Assembly: GCF_000429905.1 (NCBI RefSeq)
Contig: NZ_AUCT01000010.1
Span: forward strand, 62,001-126,000
DNA length: 64,000 nucleotides
Direction of reading: 5' to 3'
Source of the DNA: Desulfatibacillum aliphaticivorans DSM 15576
GTDB lineage: Bacteria > Desulfobacterota > Desulfobacteria > Desulfobacterales > Desulfatibacillaceae
In this document: positions 1 through 6,291 of the stretch, piece by piece
How the letters are laid out: every line of letters starts with the position of its first letter
Numbering within the stretch: position 1 is the first letter of the stretch
Notes under the pieces: generated by a model
Database searches by the model: none
Told to the model about the DNA's origin: nothing
What the model saw: the letters and a program-made list of their open reading frames with translations, nothing else
Made by a program: the position numbers and the translations under genes

Positions 1-1
1 G

Positions 2-436
2 CCTCACGAGATCCTCATGATGTTGCGGGAATCTCTCGATTACGACCAGTTTATAGCAGAGGACGACGTTCCCAGCCCGGACGATTCCAAGCTGGCCAAC
101 GTGAATCAGTTGCAACTGGTGGCAAGCCGGTATCAGGATATCGGCTCGTTGCTGAACTATGCAGACACCTTCAAGGACGAATTGACCAACGACAAGGACG
201 GCGTGGCTCTCATGACCATCCATAAATCCAAAGGGCTTGAGTTCCCTGCGGTATTCGTCATCGGCATGGTGGAGGGCATCCTCCCCAACCGAAACGGCGA
301 TATCGAGGAGGAAAGAAGAATCGCCTTTGTCAGCATGTCCCGAGCCATGCGCCAGCTCTACCTGAGTTGGTCCCAGCATAGCTCCGGCCGGCCTGTCAAA
401 CGATCATCCTTTATAGAAGAAGCTCTTGGCGAGTAA
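2..436 (+). CDS. UvrD/Rep-type superfamily 1 DNA helicase, C-terminal end (partial)
   Basis: The frame is open from base 2, so the gene begins upstream of the window and only about 144 C-terminal residues are seen. They match the last RecA-like part of UvrD/Rep/PcrA ATP-dependent 3'-5' helicases: a motif V segment (MTIHKSKGLEFPAVFV) followed by a motif VI segment (EEERRIAFVSMSRAM), whose arginine contacts ATP in this family. No nuclease domain follows; the protein ends about 30 residues after motif VI. A strong hairpin terminator lies 12 bp past the stop, so transcription ends here. Whether this is host DNA or cargo of the element carrying the integrase downstream cannot be judged from this fragment. 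Confidence 0.85.
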   Translation, partial: PHEILMMLRESLDYDQFIAEDDVPSPDDSKLANVNQLQLVASRYQDIGSLLNYADTFKDELTNDKDGVALMTIHKSKGLEFPAVFVIGMVEGILPNRNGDIEEERRIAFVSMSRAMRQLYLSWSQHSSGRPVKRSSFIEEALGE

Positions 437-447
437 TCCATCTAACC

Positions 448-497
448 AGTGCCCGTTCCAAACGGAGCGGGCACTCCAATAACCCTCTATTTTTTTG
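448..497 (+). terminator. Rho-independent terminator of the helicase gene
   Basis: A 12-bp stem (AGTGCCCGTTCC at 448-459 with GGAGCGGGCACT at 464-475, one G-T pair) with a 4-base loop is followed, after a short spacer, by a run of seven Ts at 490-496. It sits 12 bp after the helicase stop. Confidence 0.85.
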
Positions 498-600
498 TAG
501 ATTTCATCACCCAAGGAGATAATTTTACCTATACAGTATACCCTTCCTGCAAGAGATTTTAATCTCCCAAAAACTCACATTAACCTTCATATGAAGGTGC

Positions 601-813
601 TCAATGAGCAGAACACACCACCCAAGGAGAATTCGGTCTGCAATTCTCGCCAGCAGGTTCCGATGTATCTGAGAATCTACTATGATAATCCACATAAGGC
701 CTGCCGGACTCTTTAATACAGGCGTCATAGATCACATAGCCGATTCCAACTACAACAAGAATTCCCAAAGAAGTCGACGCTAAACTTGCCAATAACGCAA
801 GTCCTTTAAACAT
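601..813 (-). CDS. Small membrane-anchored protein, unknown
   Basis: A 70-residue frame begins with ATG preceded by GAGGTG at good distance. Residues 5-30 form one hydrophobic helix (SLGILVVVGIGYVIYDA inside it), followed by a polar, cysteine-containing tail. I do not recognise a family. It lies downstream of the HTH/TPR regulator on the same strand (45 bp gap), so the two could be co-transcribed. A single-helix small protein beside a phage-type regulator is common in integrated elements, but no function can be given. Confidence 0.5.
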   Translation of the reverse strand: MFKGLALLASLASTSLGILVVVGIGYVIYDACIKESGRPYVDYHSRFSDTSEPAGENCRPNSPWVVCSAH

Positions 814-858
814 TAGAACACCTCATCTATTTGTTATGACTCAAGGTTAAGAAAAAAC

Positions 859-1947
859 CTAACTACTCTCATCCGAATTATTAGTCATTAAATCCAGGGT
901 TTTATCAGGATTCCAGTAATCCTCGAAATCTTCATCCCATAGATAAAAATCTGGATACAGTTCTACCTCATAATTCGTTTTTATTGCAACCTCTTGATCT
1001 ATCACATAAAAGCATCCAATGTCGCCAACTAATTCCTTCACTTTCTCTTCATCAGCTTTTGCCTTTTCCGTTTCAGCCATAATTAGGTAAGTATTTTTTC
1101 TACCAATATACGCAAGTTCAAACGTCATGTCAGCATCTATGGCTATGGAGTAATATTTTATCGCATCGGAATATTTCCGTATTCTTCCAAACAGTGCCGC
1201 AATAAAATATGGAGGAACCGGGTCGTCAGGAGATATTTCCATAGCCCTTTCAAAATGTCTTAAAGCATGTTTCCAAGCATCTTGCTTTTTTTCGAGAAAC
1301 TTAAATCCTAACAACATATGGGATATCTTATCAAAATGAGTTTTTGGAACCTGAAACTTTTTTAAGTATTTTAGCATTCTTCCGTTTGCATTCCCTCGCG
1401 TCATGTACTCATAGAAAACTCTTCCGCGTAGTGAATTGAGGGCTTGCTCTATTTGTTCTTCACCCGACTTAGATTGAGTAGATTTTTCTAACAACATCAA
1501 TAGTTTTTGTATCTCCTCAAGGATGTTTTCAGAGACATCTTTTGTATCTAACACTTGTTTGGCTATTTTGTTGACAATTCCATAACGCCTGATCTCACCT
1601 TCTTTGTCCGCGGGCATGATGCCCTTGTTCAAGTGCTCAAACAGCCCTTTATTTTGCTCAATTTCAATTTTAAAATCTTTTTCCGATACTGCTTTTTTTA
1701 GCCATTCTTCGGGGATCCCAAAATCATTGATTAAAATCTGAATTTTCTCATCTGTAAATTTTCGACGTCCGTTTTCCAGACCTTCCAGATACTTGGGGCT
1801 AGTTGTTAGCTTTTGCCATAGCGGTTCCTGTACAGCCTCGCGGCGGGAGGTGTAATTGCACTCTTCTCTGATAATTCGTAACTTGGCTCCTAAAAGAGCC
1901 CACTCTTTTGGGTCCGATGGACCTGGCATCGGTGTTCTAGGCATCAT
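859..1947 (-). CDS. Divergent HTH N-terminus with TPR C-terminus; probable element regulator
   Basis: This 362-residue protein has an N-terminal segment (about 15-90) with the rhythm of an XRE-type helix-turn-helix domain: AKLRIIREECNYTSRREA, then SPKYLEGLENGRR and a phrase about the next helix. Residues 215-300 hold TPR-like repeats (WKHALRHFERAMEISPDDP, then SDAIKYYSIAIDADMTFE). HTH plus TPR is the layout of peptide- or partner-sensing regulators such as Rap/PlcR/Rgg types, but similarity is only architectural. The gene is visibly AT-rich compared with the helicase upstream and the phage downstream, which suggests transfer. Start taken as the first of two adjacent ATGs (1947); GGATGG upstream could serve either. 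Direct repeats lie immediately upstream and may be its operator. Confidence 0.65.
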   Translation of the reverse strand: MMPRTPMPGPSDPKEWALLGAKLRIIREECNYTSRREAVQEPLWQKLTTSPKYLEGLENGRRKFTDEKIQILINDFGIPEEWLKKAVSEKDFKIEIEQNKGLFEHLNKGIMPADKEGEIRRYGIVNKIAKQVLDTKDVSENILEEIQKLLMLLEKSTQSKSGEEQIEQALNSLRGRVFYEYMTRGNANGRMLKYLKKFQVPKTHFDKISHMLLGFKFLEKKQDAWKHALRHFERAMEISPDDPVPPYFIAALFGRIRKYSDAIKYYSIAIDADMTFELAYIGRKNTYLIMAETEKAKADEEKVKELVGDIGCFYVIDQEVAIKTNYEVELYPDFYLWDEDFEDYWNPDKTLDLMTNNSDESS

Positions 1948-1967
1948 CCATCCAAAAAATGATTAGG

Positions 1968-2060
1968 GTAGCATTAAGGTTCTAAAGTAGCATTTAAGTT
2001 CCTTGCTCTAATATCGGGTACGACTGTATACAAATCAACAATAGGTGTCTTGATTAAGAC
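1968..2060. promoter_or_regulatory. Direct repeats and palindrome in the divergent intergenic region
   Basis: Two 16-bp direct repeats (GTAGCATTAAGGTTCT at 1968-1983, GTAGCATTTAAGTTCC at 1987-2002; 19-bp period) lie just before the start of the HTH/TPR gene. A perfect palindrome GTCTT-GATT-AAGAC follows at 2047-2060. The region separates divergent genes at 1947 (minus) and 2125 (plus), where an autoregulatory operator would be expected. Binding by the neighbouring HTH protein is an inference. Confidence 0.4.
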
Positions 2061-2124
2061 CCATTCCATCTGCCCCCTTATGCAACGGAGAGGCAACGAT
2101 TTAGGATAACAGGAGGACTATATC

Positions 2125-2433
2125 ATGTCAAAGTCGAAAAATGCACACTGCCATAAAGGTTCTATTAAAAGGAACCCTATGCCCAGTAAAGGTGAACAAG
2201 TTGTTGAGCAAATAGCTCAGAGTTCTTTCCCTATTGTCGAAATCTTAGGATTTGGAAAAAGTTACCCGACGATATGGAAAAAGCGTAAGCGATCAGCGGA
2301 AACCGCCATCATTAACGCCATTGATAAGAGCAGGAAAAATGGCGAACACACTCCGCTCTTCCTTGAACACAGACACAAACGAAAAAGACGCCGTGGACCT
2401 AAATGCACAGTTTGGCGAAAGACTGACGCCTAA
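2125..2433 (+). CDS. Small basic protein, unknown
   Basis: A 102-residue frame begins with ATG 8 bases after a very good ribosome site (AGGAGG). The C-terminal third is strongly basic (HRHKRKRRRGP). The middle (SSFPIVEILGFGKSYPTIWKK) has no motif I know. A second frame overlaps it, but only this one has a ribosome site. The basic tail suggests nucleic-acid binding; nothing more can be supported. It is the first gene of a plus-strand run leading to the integrase. Confidence 0.45.
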   Translation: MSKSKNAHCHKGSIKRNPMPSKGEQVVEQIAQSSFPIVEILGFGKSYPTIWKKRKRSAETAIINAIDKSRKNGEHTPLFLEHRHKRKRRRGPKCTVWRKTDA

Positions 2434-2550
2434 CGATGGAGAGGCCCCACTTGTACGACCATTCATAGTAACTGCGTTACCCGCATAAAGACCCGTTCAA
2501 CTACAGACACGAAGAAAACTTATCAAGGTTTCATTTTTATGGAGGTGTGT

Positions 2551-2733
2551 ATGAAGAATTTAGTGAATTACTGTTTAGCTGCCCCAAACTACATCGATGT
2601 GATGGAACTTCCGTCTATGGAAAAAATTCCAAGGCGTAATTACTCCTTGATGTCTGGAAATCAACAAAAGCAGAAAAGGCGGGACATGGCTAAAGACAGA
2701 AAACGGAAGCCCAAATATAAGAGGCACCCTTAG
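2551..2733 (+). CDS. Small basic protein, unknown
   Basis: A 60-residue frame. An upstream in-frame ATG at 2539 overlaps the ribosome site, so the ATG at 2551, placed just after GGAGGTG, is the better start. The C-terminal half is lysine/arginine-rich (QQKQKRRDMAKDRKRKPK). No family is recognised. Coding status rests on the ribosome site and on its position between two other short plus-strand genes. Confidence 0.35.
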   Translation: MKNLVNYCLAAPNYIDVMELPSMEKIPRRNYSLMSGNQQKQKRRDMAKDRKRKPKYKRHP

Positions 2734-2896
2734 CGCAATTAGAAGCGGAATTGGTGCGAAACTACCAATCCCTAAAAACAGGATATGCAACATCTACAAC
2801 CCGTGCGGCGAACAAAGCGTTCGTCCCACGGGTTTTCAATTTATAAGAGCCCATATCGTCGTGTCAGGCGTTCCGAAAGGCAGCAAGGAGGTGCAA

Positions 2897-3184
2897 TTGG
2901 AAGAGTTACTGACAGTTAGACAACTGGCAAAGCTAACAGGATACGCAGAGCAAACCGTATACAACAAGGTGTCTAAAGGCGAGTTTATTCTCGGCCGCCA
3001 TTATTACAAACCCACGCGGAAGAAAGTCCTTTTTATAAGAGCAGCCATTCAGGAATGGCTTATCAATGGCAGTACCCATAAAGCACCTGGCCCCAAAAAG
3101 GAATCTGAACAAAGCAAACAAACTGTCGAGGGAACAAAATCGTCCCCCAGAGTTATCCCGCATCAAAGGCGCATCAAGATTTAA
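2897..3184 (+). CDS. Excisionase/AlpA-like HTH protein
   Basis: The start is taken as TTG at 2897 because AAGGAGGTG (2885-2893) lies just before it; an in-frame GTG at 2861 has no such site. The 95-residue product opens with a MerR-superfamily winged HTH of the excisionase type (LLTVRQLAKLTGYAEQTVYNKV), then GRHYYKPTRKKVLFIRAAIQEWL, the usual wing and recognition arrangement of phage Xis/AlpA proteins. The tail is polar and basic. It lies 95 bp upstream of the tyrosine integrase in the same direction, the usual neighbour of such a directionality factor. Confidence 0.7.
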   Translation: MEELLTVRQLAKLTGYAEQTVYNKVSKGEFILGRHYYKPTRKKVLFIRAAIQEWLINGSTHKAPGPKKESEQSKQTVEGTKSSPRVIPHQRRIKI

Positions 3185-3222
3185 CCCAAAGAACTTCCGA
3201 CGGTGATTTCAGCGGCAAGTTC

Positions 3223-3280
3223 TGGTATAATAGCATGGTGAAATCAGCGAAAGGAGGTGGCATGTGAAAGGATGACTTAA
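3223..3280 (+). promoter_or_regulatory. Integrase promoter and start-stop leader
   Basis: An extended -10 element TGG-TATAAT lies at 3223-3231 without a clear -35. Downstream, the best ribosome site of the region (AAAGGAGGTGG, 3250-3260) precedes an ATG at 3262 that is immediately followed by an in-frame TGA (3265-3267). The integrase ATG actually used (3280) is in the same frame 18 bases on and has a weaker AAAGGA; a two-codon frame (ATG-ACT-TAA) overlaps it as TAATG. This could limit integrase translation or couple it to reinitiation. Confidence 0.45.
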
Positions 3281-4602
3281 TGAGAGAACTACACACGAAT
3301 TCAGCGCAGGTTCTCAGGTTTCCGATAGCGGAAACGCCGAAGCCTAAGAGGTCGGCTCGCAAAGCCGGATTGAACAAGAACAAACAGGGTTCCGTACGAA
3401 ATGTCCACGGCAAGGTTTACGCGGATTTCCCATATTTTGGTGAACGTGTTAGGGAAAACTCTGGCTTATCTTGGTCTGAACAAAATGCAAAAATAGTGCG
3501 AAAGCAACTTGACCGCATTATGCTTGCCATCGATGACGGCACATTCCGTTTTGCAGAAGTATTTCCCGAAAGTAAAAAAGCGGAGTATTTCACTAATCTC
3601 GAAATCAAGCATCTTACCGGTCAGATGACAGCCCACGATTTGTTGATTCGAGACTACGCATGGGAATGGCATCGCCTTAAAGCCTCGACCGGGCGCGTCA
3701 GCGGGAGGACGCTTTTCGAGTATAAGAACTACCTGGAATTGTACATAATCCCTTATTTTGGGGAAATGTCATTCGGGCAACTGAATGCGGTTGTGCTTGA
3801 GGAATTCGTGGCCTGGGCTAAAGAACGGAAGTTAAAAGGGAAAAATATCTCCAATGCTTCGGTAAACAAGTATTTGATTCCACTTAGGATGATATGCAAA
3901 CAGGCTGCCATTAAGTACAACTGGGGAGTACTGTACAATCCGTTCCATGGCTTTAAAAAACTGGAAGAAGGCAGACGCAGAGACCAAGTTGTTCCGCTTT
4001 CGCTCAAGGACATCAGGCAGCTGCTTAAGGTTTTATCCCCTCATTGGCAGCCCTACTTTGAATTCGCTATATGGTCAGGATTGCGCCCAGGCGAGCAGAT
4101 CGCCTTGAAGCCCAGTGATATCGACTGGGAAGGCCAGCGGATTTCCATCCGTAGGGCCATCACCAAGGATGCCGATGGAAAGCGTGTCGAGGGTCCTACA
4201 AAAAACAAGTACAGCCGCAGAACCTTCGACCTGACAGAGCCGATGCTTAAGGCGCTTAGAAGGCAAAAAAAGATATGGGAAGTCTTGAATTGCGAGTACT
4301 TTTTTTGTTCGCCAACCGGTTGCCCGATTAGATTGAATAATCTTCGCAACCAAGTATGGCGCCCAGCTTTAAAAAAGGCCAAGTTGGAACCTCGCGCACT
4401 CAAACAGACCCGGCATACCTTCGCTACAATGGCTATTAGCTGTGGAGAGGATCCAGGATGGATAGCCGACACCATGGGGCATCGCGATTTGGAGATGGTC
4501 ATCAAGGTATACACTCGCTTTGTTAAAGACAACCAAGGAACCGACAATGGCTCCCTCATGGTGCAGATGTATCGGCAGTCACTGGAGAGCGAAAATTGGT
4601 AA
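3280..4602 (+). CDS. Tyrosine recombinase (phage-type integrase), 3' end replaced by prophage sequence
   Basis: The 440-residue product has an N-terminal arm-binding domain of the DUF3596 type (about 25-95, QGSVRNVHGKVYADFPY), a SAM-like core-binding domain (about 110-205) and the catalytic domain (about 225-420). Visible catalytic elements are the first arginine (WSGLRPGEQ), a beta-hairpin lysine (GPTKNKYSRR), the second arginine in LKQTRHTFAT (the HxxR histidine is replaced by lysine, as in several phage integrases), the histidine in TMGHRDLE and tyrosine in KVYTRF. Host homology ends at base 4596: the final W and stop are read from the phage terminus. The lost tail (IAKGAKSKEKE, stop) is found at 42322-42357. 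All catalytic residues remain, so the enzyme may still work. Confidence 0.93.
   Translation: MRELHTNSAQVLRFPIAETPKPKRSARKAGLNKNKQGSVRNVHGKVYADFPYFGERVRENSGLSWSEQNAKIVRKQLDRIMLAIDDGTFRFAEVFPESKKAEYFTNLEIKHLTGQMTAHDLLIRDYAWEWHRLKASTGRVSGRTLFEYKNYLELYIIPYFGEMSFGQLNAVVLEEFVAWAKERKLKGKNISNASVNKYLIPLRMICKQAAIKYNWGVLYNPFHGFKKLEEGRRRDQVVPLSLKDIRQLLKVLSPHWQPYFEFAIWSGLRPGEQIALKPSDIDWEGQRISIRRAITKDADGKRVEGPTKNKYSRRTFDLTEPMLKALRRQKKIWEVLNCEYFFCSPTGCPIRLNNLRNQVWRPALKKAKLEPRALKQTRHTFATMAISCGEDPGWIADTMGHRDLEMVIKVYTRFVKDNQGTDNGSLMVQMYRQSLESENW
4569..4596 (+). repeat. 28-bp direct repeat flanking the prophage, left copy
   Basis: The segment begins GTATCGGCAGTCA and ends GCGAAAAT, and is repeated at 42294-42321 with two mismatches (C/T at position 14, A/G at position 20). 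The repeats abut the phage TG and CA termini exactly. They code for the same integrase residues, YRQSLE(S/G)EN. Confidence 0.85.
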
Positions 4603-4657
4603 CGCGCGCGAGATTTGGGACTGAATTGCGCTACTTTTGGGACTAAGTGAAACAGTT
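4597..4657 (+). other. Phage right end with two transposase-binding sites
   Basis: TG at 4597-4598 starts the phage. TTTGGGACTG (4614-4623) and TTTGGGACTA (4636-4645) are 22 bp apart, the spacing of R1 and R2 in Mu. The second site extends into GTGAAACAGTTTT, also found in the innermost left-end site as GTGAAATAGTTTT. Confidence 0.85.
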
Positions 4658-4681
4658 TTTAACCCGCTTTTACCATTCATT

Positions 4682-4716
4682 AAACCCCCTTTGAATTGGT
4701 TTTCAAAGGGGGTTTT
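4682..4716 (-). terminator. Terminator after the phage methylase gene
   Basis: CCCCCTTTGA (4685-4694) pairs with TCAAAGGGGG (4703-4712) around an 8-base loop; short T runs lie on both sides, so it can work in both directions. It protects the phage end from late transcription and the phage from the flanking integrase. Confidence 0.75.
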
Positions 4717-4746
4717 CAACTTGGTTGAAGGACGCTTCCAAACCTA

Positions 4747-5505
4747 CTAAAAATTCCTGATCAGCAGCTCTTTGCCGATGGTGGACTGCTTTTGAGACAC
4801 CGAATACTGGAGCGACACAGTCCCGATCTTGAAGGCCTTGAATATATCCCGCATCTCGGGCGCATCATTGATGCTTAGCAGGAACTTGCCCTTGACGCCC
4901 GCCAGGATATCGGCCATTTCGACATAGTCGGGCTTGGTCAGGTTGTGGTTATAGTAGGGCGCCAGGTAGTAGGGCGGGTCCAGATAAAAGAACGTCTGGG
5001 GCCGGTCGTATCGTTTGACGAAGTCCTGCCACGGCAAATGCTCGATCTGAACCCTGGCCAGCCTCAAGTGGACCTCTGACAGTTCTTCTTCAAACCGGAT
5101 CAGGTTGATCCTTGGGCGCTGTAATGGTCCGCCTCCGAACGTCCTGGCCCTGACCCTGCCTCCAAAGCAAAGCCGTTGCAGATAATAATACCGGGCGGCC
5201 CTCTGGATCTCCGTGAGCCCGCCCGCATCCTGTTGCCTTTTGTAATCCTCGAACCATTCCCTTGAAGACAACAGCCACTTGAACTGCCTTATAAACTCTT
5301 CCAGGTGGTGTTGCAGTATCCTGTAAAAGGCGATCAGGTCGCTGTCCAGGTCGTTGATGGTTTCATACTTGCTTGGTTCCTTGCGGAATAAAACCCAGGC
5401 TGCCCCGGCGAAGACTTCACAATAGGCGTGATGTTGCGGCATCATGCTGATGATGGTTTGGGATAGTTTGCTTTTGCCTCCAATGTAAGCCAACGGGCTG
5501 TTCAT
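4747..5505 (-). CDS. Dam-type DNA N6-adenine methyltransferase (D12 class)
   Basis: The 252-residue protein shows the class alpha adenine methylase order: AdoMet-binding N-terminal motif (LAYIGGKSKL) and EVFAGAAWVLF, then the catalytic DPPY within FFYLDPPYYLAPYY. These enzymes methylate adenine in short sites such as GATC using S-adenosylmethionine; specificity cannot be read from sequence. Start is the ATG at 5505 after AGGAGGGG. It is the last gene before the phage right end, the place of mom in Mu, where DNA modification protects phage DNA from host restriction; the same role is inferred here. It has its own terminator and is separated from the tail genes by about 170 bp. Confidence 0.9.
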   Translation of the reverse strand: MNSPLAYIGGKSKLSQTIISMMPQHHAYCEVFAGAAWVLFRKEPSKYETINDLDSDLIAFYRILQHHLEEFIRQFKWLLSSREWFEDYKRQQDAGGLTEIQRAARYYYLQRLCFGGRVRARTFGGGPLQRPRINLIRFEEELSEVHLRLARVQIEHLPWQDFVKRYDRPQTFFYLDPPYYLAPYYNHNLTKPDYVEMADILAGVKGKFLLSINDAPEMRDIFKAFKIGTVSLQYSVSQKQSTIGKELLIRNF

Positions 5506-5637
5506 GTGCCCCTCCTTGTGCTATACCCGTATGGCCCGCGCGGGCAAACGGGAGTAGCAGCTTTGCTGTGATCCGATGTTCCAGCATCGGGTCGGTGGAG
5601 GGGTTGCCGCCCCTTCGCCTACTCCTAATCAAGCGAG

Positions 5638-5676
5638 CCCCGCCTACCTTATATATAAGGGGAGGCGGGGTTTTTT
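5638..5676 (+). terminator. Hairpin between methylase and tail-end genes
   Basis: CCCCGCCT (5638-5645) pairs with AGGCGGGG (5663-5670), extended by CCTT/AAGG around ATATAT; TTTTTT follows on the plus strand. On the minus strand, where the adjacent genes lie, no T run follows, so it is a plus-strand terminator shape or a processing hairpin. Confidence 0.5.
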
Positions 5677-6064
5677 ACTTTGGGTCCGGCAACTTCACCT
5701 TTTTCACGGCCAGATTCCGTTTGCTCCACCCGTCTTTGAGCTTTTCAAAGGCTTCGGGTGTGTAAAGCCGGTAATTATAGACTTCCCACGAGCCTTCATA
5801 GACGTATCCGGCGCGGAATTGCAGCGGGATATATTTGCCGCCACGCACAACAACGGCTTGGCAATGGCGGCGGCCGTCCTTGTCGTAGCCGTCCGCGATC
5901 ATCACGGTTTCGCCCGTCGCATAGTTGACAACATCGGCGTTGCGCGGGGCCTCATTCCGGCACCATGTTTTATAAATCCTGGTGGAGCCGCATCCGCCCC
6001 ACATCATGCAGCCGATTGCCACGGCCAGGATGATCGCCATGGCTTCGAGGGTCCGGTTCTTCAT
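5675..6064 (-). CDS. Phage lipoprotein, unknown
   Basis: The start at 6064 has GGGAGG upstream and overlaps the previous stop as ATGA; a start at 6079 is less likely. The 129-residue product has a signal peptide ending in a lipobox-like cysteine (MWGGCGSTR, about residue 25). The mature part is mostly polar with several aromatic residues (YEGSWEVYNYRLYTPEAF). No family is recognised. It follows the tail-fibre gene and could be a late accessory lipoprotein, for example in lysis or superinfection exclusion, but this is only positional. Confidence 0.6.
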   Translation of the reverse strand: MKNRTLEAMAIILAVAIGCMMWGGCGSTRIYKTWCRNEAPRNADVVNYATGETVMIADGYDKDGRRHCQAVVVRGGKYIPLQFRAGYVYEGSWEVYNYRLYTPEAFEKLKDGWSKRNLAVKKVKLPDPK

Positions 6065-6282
6065 TCGCAATCCTCCCATGGGACGTTCCCCTTATTTTCG
6101 ATCAATTCAAAACGCGGATCTGCGGCAAGGGCCGCGATGGCTTCCGGGGCGGCCTCGATCCACACAAGATCCGGGCCTGCCTTGGATGCGGAATGGCCGC
6201 ACTCGACTTGCGATCCGTCCGCAAGGGTGAAATCGGTCCTACTGCCATCCAGAACCCGAAATAGTGCTTTGCTCGTCTCCAT
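6061..6282 (-). CDS. Small phage protein next to the tail fibre, unknown
   Basis: A 73-residue acidic protein, ATG preceded by GGAGCG, 9 bp after the tail-fibre stop and overlapping the next gene by four bases. The sequence (VLDGSRTDFTLADGSQVECGH, then EAIAALAADPRFELIE) has no motif I recognise. Small proteins in this position in phages are often fibre-associated or assembly factors; that is inference from position only. Confidence 0.55.
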   Translation of the reverse strand: METSKALFRVLDGSRTDFTLADGSQVECGHSASKAGPDLVWIEAAPEAIAALAADPRFELIENKGNVPWEDCE

Positions 6283-6291
6283 GATCGCTCC

